Below are positions 1 through 11,078 of a stretch of 64,000 bases of DNA, piece after piece. The notes beneath the pieces were generated by a model. It was given only the letters and a program-made list of their open reading frames with translations. It had not been told where the DNA came from and did no database searches. Source of the stretch: Morella rubra (taxonomy: Eukaryota > Streptophyta > Magnoliopsida > Fagales > Myricaceae). How positions within the stretch are numbered: the stretch's first letter is position 1; each line of letters starts with the position of its first letter. The stretch covers positions 24,003,436 to 24,067,435 of the forward strand of contig CM025853.1 in NCBI GenBank assembly GCA_003952965.2. Direction: 5' to 3'. Position numbers and translations under genes: made by a program.

Positions 1-1173
1 GATGACCTCAACTACATAATGTCCGAGTTCAAGCGCGTCGGGTCCCAAACACTCGCCAGCTTGATTATGAGCCTCTCGAAAGAGCAGCGCGGAGTCAGCT
101 TCTTAATCTACACCGTACTCCTCCCCTGGGCTGCAGACGTGGCGCGTGATATGGGAATTCCTTCTGCTTTTCTCTGCATCCAGTCCACGGCGGCATTTGC
201 CATCTTCCACCATTACTTCGACAGTATAAAAGGTATGTACGAAATCTATAAGCATAGACCTCCAAGTTCGGTACAATTGCAAGGTTTGCCTCCTTTTGCA
301 GCCACAGACCTACCTTCCTTTCTCTTACCTACTAGTCCACACGCTTCAGTCGTCCCAACTTTTCAAGAGCACATCCAAACCCTGGAAAAGGATCCTAAAC
401 CGTGCGTGCTTCTGAACAGCTTTGATGCTCTAGAAGAAGCTGCAATCAGAACCGTTGATAATATGAACCTAATAACAATCGGACCATTGGTTCCATCCTG
501 TATGTTCGATGGAGGAGACGGCCAATCGGATGCCTCGTCCAGATGCGACTTGTTCGAGAGCGGTAAGGATTATATTCATTGGCTGAACTCAAAGCCAAAT
601 CACTCAGTAGTTTATGTGTCTTTCGGAAGCATGGTTGCGATGCAGAGAAAGCAAATGGAAGAGATGTTGAATGGACTAGTAGATTGTGGCCGCCCATTCT
701 TGTGGGTGATCCGATCTTCCGAGCTTAGTGGGGGGCAAGAAGCAGATGATATGATAAAGAACAAGTTGAAGAAAGAAGAACAAGGATTAATCGTGCCATG
801 GTGTTCGCAGGTGGAGGTGCTATGTCACCATTCAGTGGGGTGTTCCGTGACCCATTGCGGGTGGAACTCGACGTTAGAGAGTATGATGGCCGGGGTGCCA
901 CTGGTGGCGTGTCCACATTTTTCGGACCAGCTGACGAACGCAAAGCTGGTAGAGGAGGTGTGGGGGACTGGAATCAAAGCAATAGGCAATAAGGAAGGGG
1001 TTGTGGAGAGGGAAGAGATAAAGAGGTGTGTGGAGATGCTTATGGGGGGCGGAGGGAAAGGGCAAGAGATAAGAAGGAATGTCGAGAAATGGAAAAGTCT
1101 GTCTGTGCAGGCTGTGCGGGAAGGCGGTTCTTCCCACGAGCATTTCAGGCTTTTCATGCAAGAGCTGGGTTAG
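1..1173 (+). CDS. UDP-glycosyltransferase, UGT75-like (5' truncated by window edge)
   Basis: This is the C-terminal part of a family 1 UDP-sugar glycosyltransferase, a cytosolic enzyme that moves glucose from UDP-glucose to small acceptors such as flavonoids, apocarotenoids or hormones. The frame is open from base 1 (six codons before the first Met at 19), so the real start and the catalytic N-terminal His lie off the window; about 80-90 residues are missing. The 44-residue PSPG donor-binding box fills 799-930. It starts WCSQVEVL, contains HCGWNSTLES and ends in DQ; the final Gln is typical of glucose donors. Upstream blocks IGPLVPS, HWLNSKP and VVYVSFGS match the UGT75/UGT74 group, with UGT75 the better fit. 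No intron interrupts the visible part and the reading frame is intact to the TAG at 1171-1173. The acceptor cannot be told from sequence. Antisense frames over 446-1161 are shadows. Confidence 0.9.
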   Translation, partial: DDLNYIMSEFKRVGSQTLASLIMSLSKEQRGVSFLIYTVLLPWAADVARDMGIPSAFLCIQSTAAFAIFHHYFDSIKGMYEIYKHRPPSSVQLQGLPPFAATDLPSFLLPTSPHASVVPTFQEHIQTLEKDPKPCVLLNSFDALEEAAIRTVDNMNLITIGPLVPSCMFDGGDGQSDASSRCDLFESGKDYIHWLNSKPNHSVVYVSFGSMVAMQRKQMEEMLNGLVDCGRPFLWVIRSSELSGGQEADDMIKNKLKKEEQGLIVPWCSQVEVLCHHSVGCSVTHCGWNSTLESMMAGVPLVACPHFSDQLTNAKLVEEVWGTGIKAIGNKEGVVEREEIKRCVEMLMGGGGKGQEIRRNVEKWKSLSVQAVREGGSSHEHFRLFMQELG

Positions 1174-2654
1174 AAAGGAAGTTGGATTTAATGTTATAAG
1201 ATTGAAGGGGTAATTAATTAGGCTGCGGCATATATCCGAAGGTGCTTGTTAAAGTCTTTGTCATTTCACTGCTATGTTCAAATGTGTGTGCTTTGTTTTT
1301 GTGTATTACAATCTTGTCGACACGATTGACCCATTACCTCCTATAAGATATGCAATTGGATTTTTGAGGTTATTAGAATTTTTTTTTGGGTTGGACCTAC
1401 CCCTTTACATATTTGCCACATATACATTCATAGACCCAAATATCCGAGCCAAATCTGGAAATGATGGGCTTCACTCTGAGATATCTCAGTTAATCCATGA
1501 TCGATATATTTGTACATATATTCTAGATATTGCAGACATGTCTCCATGAAAAAAAAAAAAACATTTTTATTTACAAACTAACACACGTGTTGTGCACCTT
1601 TGTATAATAAATTATCACATTTGAAATATTACATCCATAAATTACACACCTCTAATATATTTTCTGTCAAATTAAACAGAAATTAAGTTTTTTTTAATAC
1701 AAAATATTAATTACTCTTTTTTAAAAAAACGTCAGTCAATAGGTTATAAGTAAGAGTATAATCGTCATTTTATTTAAAAATAATAGTAATAATTTTTGGT
1801 TAATTTGACCGAAAAATAGACCATTCGATGTAATATTAGAAATAAGTAATTTGTAAATGTAATTTTTTAAACGTAATAATTTAAGATATAAAATATAAAA
1901 TATATCGTAATTTCATGTGAAAATATATTTTTTTTTACCAAAAACATAAAACACTGAGCAATTCGGCTTTCAAACAATTGGGAGTTGACGGAAATGACTA
2001 CATGGATAGGCCTAAGTAGTCTCAGATGAGAAAGCAAATTATTACGCGTACCCTTTGGGCTTTGCCTGAAGTCCTAGTGAAGCCCACCTTCCTTAATTGG
2101 CAGAGCATACCGGATTGGACATCCCCGACTAAAATTTAACCATCAAACTTCAAAGTGGGGGAAAACACAAGAATGACGCAACACAATCTTAATGGATATA
2201 TCTTAGTAGGGAGAACATATTGTAAATTTTGGTTGATTGAGAATGCAATATATTAAAGCTAACAGTTACAAAAAAAAAAAAACAAAGGATGTTACGTACG
2301 GGTTTGAGGTGCAAAGGTAAGTTTCCCTTCAAGGGTGGCTTTTAGCATAGGTAACCTAGCGGCTGCCTAAGGTCCCACCCAAAGTATTACAACGCCCCAA
2401 ATTCTTTTTCTTTTTTTTTCATAAGAGAAGGACCCAATTTTTGAAAAGCTATTAATTTCTTTTAAAAAACAAAAAGTCCAAAATTCAATATAGATTGTAT
2501 ATTTTTCAGAGTGACATGAAAGACAAGATTTTGATAAAAATTTATCAAATCCCTTGCCCCTTGATTAACGTGGGTGCCGTAATTTAGACTTTCATCCACA
2601 TGCCAACCTACCAAAATTCCTTAATTCTAGCAATTTGTACACCATTAATTATAT
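1174..2654. other. AT-rich intergenic with a degenerate inverted repeat
   Basis: This stretch holds the 3' flank of the glycosyltransferase and no convincing gene. From about 1600 to 1870 two AT-rich arms resemble each other in inverted orientation: an attacatc...gtcaaattaa block near 1629-1675 recurs as its reverse complement near 1800-1835. This suggests an old MITE whose ends I cannot fix. Poly-A/T runs at 1549-1561 and 2270-2282 may be tails of small retroposons. Confidence 0.4.
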
Positions 2655-2985
2655 AGTTAAATATACTTTTAGCCCACTAAACTAATATTTTTCATCCCAA
2701 ACTGTAGTAGATTTCATTACGTTTTATCCTTCATCTGTCAATACACTTTTCACCTTCAGCCATTAATCTGGACGAAAAAGTTATTTTTGTTTAGTAAAAT
2801 GACAAAAATTGCTTTACCCTCAATACAAAATAAAAATAGTAATTTCATTCTAAATTAATGACTGAAGGTGTAAAGTGTAAACGATTGACAATTGAGGGGC
2901 GAAATGTAACAAAATCGATAACACTTGAGTGTAAAGTGTCAAAATCCGAAAAGTATAGGAGCGAAAAATGTATTTTCAGAATATT
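2655..2985. mobile_element. Degenerate MITE-like inverted repeat
   Basis: The left arm (about 2655-2770) and right arm (about 2858-2985) are diverged reverse complements. The left arm has caccttcagccattaa, and the right arm has its counterpart ttaatgactgaaggtg. Outer arms containing tacttttagcccactaaac and a reverse-complement tatacttttcggattttg also pair. There is no coding capacity and I did not find a clear target duplication. It sits directly against the TMK gene shard that follows. Confidence 0.55.
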
Positions 2986-2997
2986 AGCTCAATAATT

Positions 2998-3190
2998 TTC
3001 TATTCATAGAGATTTAAAACCCTCCAACATACTTTTTGGGGATGATATGAGGGCCAAGGTTGCGTATTTTGGTTTGGCTAAGAGCATGCCTGAGGGGAAG
3101 TACGTTGTGGAGACGTTGCGGTTAGCAAGGATATTCGGGTATCTCGCACCAGAGTATGCAAGTGAGAAAAGCCCTAGATTATACTCCCTT
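2998..3190 (+). pseudogene. TMK receptor-kinase shard (catalytic to activation loop)
   Basis: About 190 bp closely match the 3' end of exon 1 of the intact TMK-like gene at 38800-42740, covering intact positions about 40910-41090. It encodes [20 protein letters not shown], the DFG region mutated to YFG, and GYLAPEYA. Similarity runs into the first bases of the intron, where the donor has changed from gtaag to gtgag. Nothing of the upstream LRR, transmembrane or N-lobe regions is present, and a C-run/A-run (3197-3218) follows closely. It is a dead fragment left by partial duplication or by transposon-mediated copying. Confidence 0.88.
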
Positions 3191-3471
3191 TATACCCCCC
3201 CCCCCCCAAAAAAAAAAAGTCCCAACCCCAACAGTGGGCTGTTTCACCCCCCACCTGGTGAAAATGGCAACCAGTCTGATTCCCACTACTAAGTGAGGAA
3301 TGGTGACCGTTGCTAATATTGGTGGGGATGTCCGGCACACCGTTGGTACCGATGAACATCCTTAATCTTAAGTTATTATTTTTATTCAATTACACCCACT
3401 AATTTTTTATTTCAAACACCTAGCATTTTTCATTAAAATTTGTTGTCAATTTTGACTGCAATTTAATTTTT

Positions 3472-3984
3472 GGGGTAAACTCATAGTTAGCCCCTATGTT
3501 TGGGCAAAAATCAAGATGCTACCCTTATTTTTCAATCCAACAATTTGAGACCCATAACTTTTAAAACCTATCAATCTTCGCCCTCCGTCTAAATTAGACA
3601 TTAAGTCCGACGGAAAATCGTGCAAAATGACCAAAATGCCCCTCCAAGGCTAAATTTTAAAATAAATAAAAATAATAAAATTTAAGAAATAAATTAAAAA
3701 TAAATAGATTATTGAAATAGATTTTCAATAGTTTTATTTAAAAATATTAGTTTTTTAAAAAAATTTTTTTTATTTTTAATGAATTTTTTAAGTTTTTTAG
3801 TAATTTTATTTTGGAGGGGTATTTTGGTCATTTTCATGCATTTCCGTTTGATTTAACGTCTAATTTAGACGGGGGCGAAGATTGATAGGTTTTGAAAGTT
3901 ATGGGTCTCAAATTGTTGGATTGAAAAATAGGGTAGCAACTTGATTTTTACCCAAACATAGGGGGCTAACTATGAGTTTACCCC
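3472..3984. mobile_element. Mutator-type MITE, 513 bp
   Basis: The element begins ggggtaaactcatagttag and ends with its reverse complement ctaactatgagtttacccc. The terminal inverted repeats are about 170-190 bp long and pair well, around a short AT-rich loop at about 3660-3810. A perfect 9-bp target duplication, ttaattttt, flanks it (3463-3471 and 3985-3993). Long TIRs with a 9-bp target duplication are the signature of Mutator-like elements. It encodes nothing, so it would have depended on a transposase in trans. Confidence 0.9.
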
Positions 3985-3993
3985 TTAATTTTT

Positions 3994-4962
3994 TTTATCA
4001 AGAAAATTACAATTTTATTCTTATAAAAAAAGTCACACACAAAAGATATGAAAATAAAACTTTCATTTCATGTGCCAAAACATCAGTTTCCTTTCGAAGT
4101 GATAGAAATTTTTTACCGTATCCTTCTCTCTCGTTTGGCCACTCTCCACTGGCTCGCTATAATGTCCCAGACCCAAGCTCCAAACAGATAAAGTTCCAGG
4201 CTTTTCACCTTGTTAAATGATTTCTTCAATCTCCAATATTTCAGAAATATGCATTTCAACATTAGTATAATATTGATAAACAATAAAAATGTCCAAAACA
4301 TGATCCGTAAAACCTTAGTCATATCACTAAAAATATTATTAATACATCCAATACATTCTAACATGGACGAAAGTCTTCCAAAAGATTAAAATAATGACTT
4401 CCTAAAATTTATCTTCAAAAATTACTTCTGCAAATCACACCGCTATCTTTGGTTGTGTTTTTGAAAATACATTTTATAATGATTAAGAAAAAAAATTTGA
4501 GATATGTTTTTTTAAGTTTTTGTAACACTGATAAAACTCTTTTTTTCTCTATTTTCTCTCAAATCTTATAAAACTCTAATCTACCTTTTGTTTAAGAATA
4601 TTCTCAAAATTATGAAATTTTTTTGATTTATTAACATAGTGTTTGTTTATAAAATTTTAGTAAAATTTTGTTAAAAAATAAGTGTATTGAAATTAAAATG
4701 AATAATAAAAATAAAGAAAAATTTTAAAATATGTTTAAAAAAATAAAATTTTATTCACAAACACGATGTTAATAACTCTAGTTTTTTACAACTCGAATCG
4801 TTGGATTCTTTTGTGCATGAATTGGTGGGCCATCGTTTGCCTTTCTAAAGTTAAAAACAAGGCTTTTTTTCCCTCCTATTTTGCCATTGGATAAGAAATC
4901 TTTTCTCAGGTAACCTGTTTTCTTATTTAAATTTTAAGTTAGTTATATTTGTAAATGAAAAT
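3994..4962. other. AT-rich intergenic, no gene seen
   Basis: No coding region is supported; the frames at 3972-4220 and 4113-4364 have low-complexity translations with no family match. The part from about 4440 to 4770 has a weak terminal mirror (ttgtgtttttgaaaata near the left, ttattcacaaacacgatg near the right) and could be another degraded AT-rich MITE. Confidence 0.4.
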
Positions 4963-5193
4963 TTTAGAGCAGAATTTTCTTTCAATCTTGAGTAATTCAC
5001 ACAGGTGAATCCTATGCCTATTAAAACTGCTCTCCGCGAGCTCCTGAGCTTTAGGCTCTTTCCTTTCCGTTTCCTGGCCTGTGCCGTCTTGATGTCATCC
5101 AGTCCCTCTCCCTGGTGATTGGATTAGTTCTCTCACAATTTCTCTGTTTTTTCTGGCAAGTTTCACGTGGTGGTTTGTGAGATTGATACAAGT

Positions 5194-6703
5194 ATGGAGG
5201 AAATTATTGAAAAGACTAAAAAGTTATCGTGGGAGGATTTGTGTGGGGCTCTGAAGCCAAACAGGAGCAGGGCGGACACCATATGCAGAGCGTTACTTGT
5301 TGGAAAGTTGGTGTCGAAGAAAATTTACCCCTTCCATATTATTAAGCCTATTATTCGTAATGGATGGCGCTTTGTATCAGAGCTAAAGATAGAAGATGTG
5401 GGGGCGAATCGGTTCTTATTTACTTTCCCAACGCTGGAAGAGAAGGATCGTGTTCTTAATCAGGGTCCATGGAATTTCAAAGGATCCTATATGATTCTCA
5501 AAGAATGGGAGGCGGAAAAAACTATAGATGAGCTTGATCTGTTCTCAGTGGTATTTTGGGTTCAGATTCATGGGTTACCATTGGAAGTATTTGATGATGA
5601 CAATGCAAGATTGATTGGTAGTAAATTGGGGGAGATTTTGGAGATGGATGATATTGCTGCACATACGTCGTTCCTCCAGCTTAAGATTCGTTTTCTTGAT
5701 ACAATACCATTGCAACCAGGCTTCCCTTATTATCGTAATGATGGGGATCCGATATGGATTGGGTTTAAGTATGAGAGACTCTCCTCCTTTTGTTTTCATT
5801 GTGGTCTTATTGATCATACTGCTGAGGCCTGTTTTCAAAATCCACCTTATCCCCAACAACATGCGCTGTCTGAAAAGTTACGTGGTTATCCTCTAGCTGT
5901 GAGTTCTGTGGAGATGGGAGCTGCAGCTGCGGTAAAGGGTGGTGCTATCTTGACAAGAGTTGGTTCTCAGGTGCTAGGCCAAAACTGAATTCAGGGTGTT
6001 AGGAATTGGGTGGATTAGAAGGGGATGGTATGTGCTGGTGCTGAGCGGCAGGAGGCGGAGGTAGAGCGGTTGAGTGCGATGCAACGTCGATTTCCTCTGC
6101 TGGAGAATGGGACGATAATTTTGGATCCTGGAATTCAAATTCAAAATCAGTTTAATTTATTAGATAAGGAGGATATGCAGCAAATAAGGGGGCAGTGTGA
6201 AGATATTAATGGAATGTTACGAAATTTGAATCTAGCAAAAAGTTCGCAAGATGCCGTCACCATTTCTTCAGTTACGAACTCTTTCCAATGTGGAGATTCC
6301 AATATTAATAAATTGACTAATGAGCTGTTGATTGCTGGGGAAGTATCGCACATGACCACGGATTTATCTACTAGGCATCCAAGTGAAAAAAGTTATGATG
6401 TCTGCTTTCCGAAAAATCAAATCGGGTTGGAGAGGAATATGACACCATTTGACAAGTACTCAAGTTAGGATAGGCATATGGGGCTAAGTCTCAAGTTGGG
6501 ATAGGCATATGGGGCTAAGTACTGGGCTGTCACTGACTTTATCAAACTATGATGGGGCAATCTGCATTGGGGGCCCAAAGCATCGACTGGAGGGAGGAGC
6601 CCTGCTAGTTAATATTGATTTCAAGCGAGGAAGGGAGGATGTGCTGCCTGGAGTTTTGGTTGGCGAGTCTATTGCAAAACAATCACTGGCAGAATTTTTC
6701 TAG
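5194..6703 (+). pseudogene. LINE ORF1, DUF4283/zinc-knuckle protein, broken
   Basis: The first ATG in frame is at 5194; the open frame extends up to a GTG at 5167. The N-terminal part is a DUF4283 domain (for example LLVGKLVSKK and NQGPWNFKGSYMI), followed by a CCHC zinc knuckle of form C-x2-C-x4-H-x4-C at about 5791-5832 (CFHCGLIDHTAEAC). This is the RNA-binding chaperone half of plant L1 elements. A TGA at 5986-5988 interrupts the frame, which then reopens in the same phase from 6025 to 6468. A 31-bp tandem duplication (6460-6520) then shifts the frame, so the tail reads in another phase to about 6703. The gene is non-functional. Confidence 0.85.
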
Positions 6704-6793
6704 GTGGGGTCGTCTAATCCGTTGAAGAATGGGAAGAGTATGAGACAGAGTAAAAGTGGTGTGGTGGGAAGCAAACCTAGGTGAACCAAGAAG

Positions 6794-9700
6794 ATGTTGG
6801 GAGTGGTTAAGAGTTCTAAGTCACGTATGGTTGAGGAGGCCGGGCCTATCCATGCCCCCAATCTCTCCATGAAGCTCATATCGTGGAATTGTCGGGGGTT
6901 GGGTCGATCCTCGGCAGCTAGAGCCCTACGGAAAATTGTGAAAACAATAGACCCGGTGGGGATTTTTCTTATGGAAACAAAAATTGATTGTTGTTTTGTT
7001 GCTCGTGTGATGAATAAAATTGGGTTTACTTATTTTTTGTCTATTCCTCCGCTTGGTAGAAGAGGAGGCTTGGTGTTTTGTTAGCGTCCTAAGTTTCATT
7101 TTGATGTTCTTACTCAATCTCAAAATTATATTCACCTGGAGGTTCATCCAGGGGGAGATGATCCTAACTTCCTCTGTTCTCTTGTTTATGGGCCTGTGTT
7201 GTGGAGGGAGAAGGAAGTTTTTTGGAGGGAGTTGATGGATCTTAGTCCGAATGTTGATATGCCATGGCTATGTATAGGTGATTTTAATGCTTTGCTTCGT
7301 CGAGAGGAGAAGAAGGGGGGTCGGATTCTTTCTTCATCTTCATCTTCATCACGAGGACTTATGCATTTTATGAATACAATGAATTTTGTTGATTTGGGGT
7401 ATGTGGGATCCAAATTCCCTTGGTGCAATGAGAGGTCGGGTTTGGCCAATATTAGGGAATGCCTGGATAGAGGTATTGCAAATATACCATGGAGGGTGGC
7501 GTATCTGAGTGCAATTGTCCAACATTTTCCTCTAACAAATTCAGATCATGTGCCATTAGTCTTAGCACTAAATGGTTTGGAGAATTCGGCTCCCAAGGCA
7601 TTCAAATTTCAGAGGTTTTGGCTTCAGGATTCATCTTGTTTAGGGGTGGTGGCATCAGCTTGGCATCAATGTAGTGGGGCGTCTCCTGCTCTCTTTCTTT
7701 TTAAAAAAATTCGGGCTACACGATATGCTCTCTGGAAGTGGAATAAGGTGCAATTTGGTAATATACAACAATCTTTACGTATGGTGAAGGACCAACTTGC
7801 AGGAGTCCAGCAAGCGTCACCTACTGTGATGAATTTTCAATTGGAGCGGGAGCTTTTATGGGAGTTGGATGAACAACTGAAAAGGGAGGAGCTGCTTTAG
7901 CTGCAAAAGTCACGGGTTTCTTGGTTGGTATCTAGTGAGTTGAATACAAAATACTATTATGCCTCTGCGGTTATTCGTCGATGTCGGAATTCAATTTCAA
8001 AGCTGAAGTCTGATAATGGAGAATGGCTTTCGGGCCGTCCAGCGATTGGGGTGAGTTGGTCTTTTTCTATCAGCAGTTGTTCTTATCGAGTGATCCGACT
8101 ATTCCGGATGATTTGGAAAATTTGCTTGATCCAGTGATCACTAGTGAAGATAATGATTTGCTTACTCAGATTCCGGATGCGGAGGAGATTTATAGTACAC
8201 TCAAAAAGATGAATCCGGAGAAAGCTCCTAGATCGGAGGGGATGACGGTTTTATTTTTTAAGCACTTTTGGGAAGTGGTTGGGGTGGATGTGATCCACAT
8301 GGTTCAAGATTTTTTTGAAAATGGGGTGATGCTTCCTAAGTTGAATAGTACTAATATTATGCTGATTCCGAAAGTTGATAATCCATCCAAAGTTAATCAA
8401 TTCTGGCCTATTAGTTTTTTAATGTGATCTACAAGCTTATATCCAAAATAATGGCGGAAAGATTGAAGGTGGTGCTACCAAAGCTTATCTTGCCTTATCA
8501 ACTTGCCTTTATTCCTGGGAGAGCGATTCAGGATAATTATATTGTTGCTGTGGAGATTTTTCATGGTATGAATCATAAAAAGGGAAGGGGAGGGTGGATG
8601 GCTATCAAGGCAGATATGGAGAAGGCATATGACAGGGTGGAGTGGCCATTAGTATTGAAGATTTTTGAAAAATTCGGTTTTAGTGATATATGGGTAAATT
8701 GGATAAAGCAATGTATTTCGACTACTTCTTTTTCAATTCTCATCAATGGCTGCCCTTATGGCAATTTTCAGCCTTCGCGGGGTATTCGCCAAGGTGATCC
8801 TCTATCTCCTTATCTTTTCATTATTTGTTCAGAAATTTTATCTCGACTCTTATTGCGTGAAGAGCACAAAGGTACACTCCATGGTATAAAGGTGGGTCGA
8901 GAGGTTCCTAGTGTGTCTCATCTTCTTTTTGCAGATGGTCTCCTTTTGTTTGCAAAGGCATCAGTTTGTGAGGCAATAAAGCTTGAATTGTCTTGAAAAG
9001 TACATGAAGTGGTCAGGCCAAAAATTGAATAAGAGAAATCTTCGGTGCATTTTAGTAAGAATTTTCGAGGTCAAGTGATAATTCCTATTTTGGATCAGCT
9101 TCGATTAAAAAAATTGCCCCCCAAGGCCAAGCATCTTGGACTACCTTTATTGATTCCTAGAAACCGTACACATGCTGTTGCGGATATAAAAGAAAAACTT
9201 TTTCATAAGCTTTCAGGGTGGAAGGCTAAATGTTTATCACAGGCAGGGAGAGCAGTAATGATTAAGGCTGTGGCTAGTACTACTCCTTCCTATTTGATGA
9301 GTTTCTATTTGCTGCCGCAATCATGGTGTAAGGAACTTGATAAGGCGTCAAAATTTTTTTGGTGGGGATATTCTGAGAAGCAAAATAGACACTTGACTTT
9401 GAAGGCCTGGTCAACCATTTGTCTTCCTAAATGTGAAGGGGGGTTGGGTATTAGGTGATTTTCTGAGTTTAGTCATGCTTTGATCTCGAAGTTGGCTTGG
9501 AAACCAATCATTGAAAAAGAAAGTTTATAGGTGAGGGTGCTGCGTGGGAAGTATTTGAAAGGTAGAGACTTTTGGTAGGTTGAGGCAACTGGAAATTCCT
9601 TTTGGGTGTGGAAAAGTATTGTTAAAGCTTGAGAGGTGCTGAAAAATGGGATGTGTTTCAAGTGGGAAGTGGGCAGGATATTGCACTTGATAGGGATCCT

Positions 9701-11004
9701 TGAGTTCCTACAATTTCTGGATTCAGACCGAGTCTTAGGGATGACGTGGGGCTGGGCGATGTTGTCACCGTGAAGGATCTTCTGCAGGCTGATGGTGTAG
9801 TTGGAACTTGGCAGAGGTTAGGCGCCTTTTTACACATGAATCGGCAACTAAAATCCTTAAAATAAAAGTGGCTGGACCAGGGCATGCAGATAAAGTGTTT
9901 TGGACGCTACACTCTTTTCTGGGGAATTTGCTGTGAAGTCTGTACATCAGTGGCTAGTACGTCGACGTTCTCCTGGGCTACTCGTGATATCTGCTCAGGT
10001 ATGGAGAGATCTTTGGAGGTTATTGATACATGAACGTCTAAAGTTATTGCTTTGGAAGGTTTTATGGGATCTGTTGCCGACAAAGGTGAGGGTGGCTGAA
10101 AAGATAGGGAATTATTGTGACGAAAATGATAAGGCAAGATATTCATTGTGTGGGGGAGGCTCCTGAAACTGTTAAATATTTATTATTTTTGTGTCCATAT
10201 AATCGAGCCATTTGGAGTGAATCCCCATGGCAAATTAATATAGTGAGATTTAGCATGGGTTCCATCGCAGATTGGGTGCAAATAGTGTGTCATCCACATC
10301 AGCTCATAGGCATTGCATTGGAGGATCAACATTGTTTTCAACTCTTTGTTGTGATTGCTATAGATTTGTTGTGGATGGTGAGGAATTGTGTTGTTCACGA
10401 GGGGAAGTTATGCGGAGTGCAGGAGTTGGCATCTCGGGTTGGGAAGCTTAGCTACGATTATTGGCATGCTTGGCAACAGAAGAATGCTTTGGTACAAGAG
10501 AAGTATGTTTGGAAGGCTCCACCTAATGGGAAGGTCAAGGTCAATATGGATGTGGCTATTCGAGATCAATTTGCTGTTATTGTTGCACTCATTAGAGATT
10601 CTAATGGTGTGGTGAAAGGTTCCACGTTTGAAAAGATAGAGGCAGTTCAACCGTTAGAAGGAGAGGTTGCTGCAACAAAATTGGGAATTGAGTATGCCAT
10701 GCAGATGGGATTTCGGGATATTATTTTGGAAGGAGACTCAGAGATGGTGATTGAGGCTATTCAGATGTGGCCTATTAGAACGGAATGGAGGATCTATAGT
10801 ATGATTTCTGAGATTGTGCAGGATTGCACTAAAATGGAGAGTTGGCAAGCTATCCATACTCCTAGAGGTGCAAATGTAGCTGTGCACCAACTTGCTCGTT
10901 GGGCCACTGCCGAATTTAGTTCGGGCAGCAACCCCTATAGTAGTGAGCATTCTCTTAAGTTACCTTGGGTGTATACTAGCACATATCCAGATCCGCCATT
11001 ATGA
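6794..11004 (+). pseudogene. LINE ORF2: endonuclease, reverse transcriptase, RNase H, broken
   Basis: The order is as in plant L1 elements. The apurinic-type endonuclease starts at KLISWNCRGLG (about 6868) with the catalytic-site METK and later CIGDFNALL and SDHVPL blocks. The reverse transcriptase spans about 8170-9000 with PGRAIQDN, DMEKAYDRVEW, RQGDPLSPYLF and LLFADG. A maturase-like and zinc-knuckle-like connector follows, and an RNase H domain (RVT_3 type) lies at about 10530-10900. In-frame stops lie at 7082-7084 and 7898-7900. Frameshifts occur near 8035, 8420 and 9000, and the region 9459-10116 is shattered. The second catalytic Asp of the FADD motif is Gly here (codon 8937-8939), so the polymerase centre itself is lost. 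Confidence 0.88.
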
Positions 11005-11078
11005 TTTGTACCTTTTCTCGTAATTCTTTTTTTTTTAAATAAATTGAGGTTTTGAATAAAAAAAAAAATTTAGAGCAG

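Larger units (their letters stand above)
4973..11068 (+). mobile_element. L1-type LINE retrotransposon, near full length, inactive
   Basis: This 6.1-kb non-LTR retrotransposon has a 5' leader, ORF1 (nucleic-acid binding), ORF2 (endonuclease, reverse transcriptase, RNase H) and a 3' A-tract at 11058-11068. A 10-bp direct repeat, tttagagcag, brackets it (4963-4972 and 11069-11078), as expected for target-primed reverse transcription. Target similarity may extend further, since both repeats are followed within a few bases by aatttt. Many stops and frameshifts plus a damaged catalytic motif show it cannot mobilise itself. Intactness of both ends argues against 5' truncation, which is the common fate of plant LINE copies. 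Confidence 0.9.

Noticed and set aside
446..1161. Open frames opposite the glycosyltransferase
   Set aside because: They are antisense shadows of a strongly supported coding region with conserved motifs.
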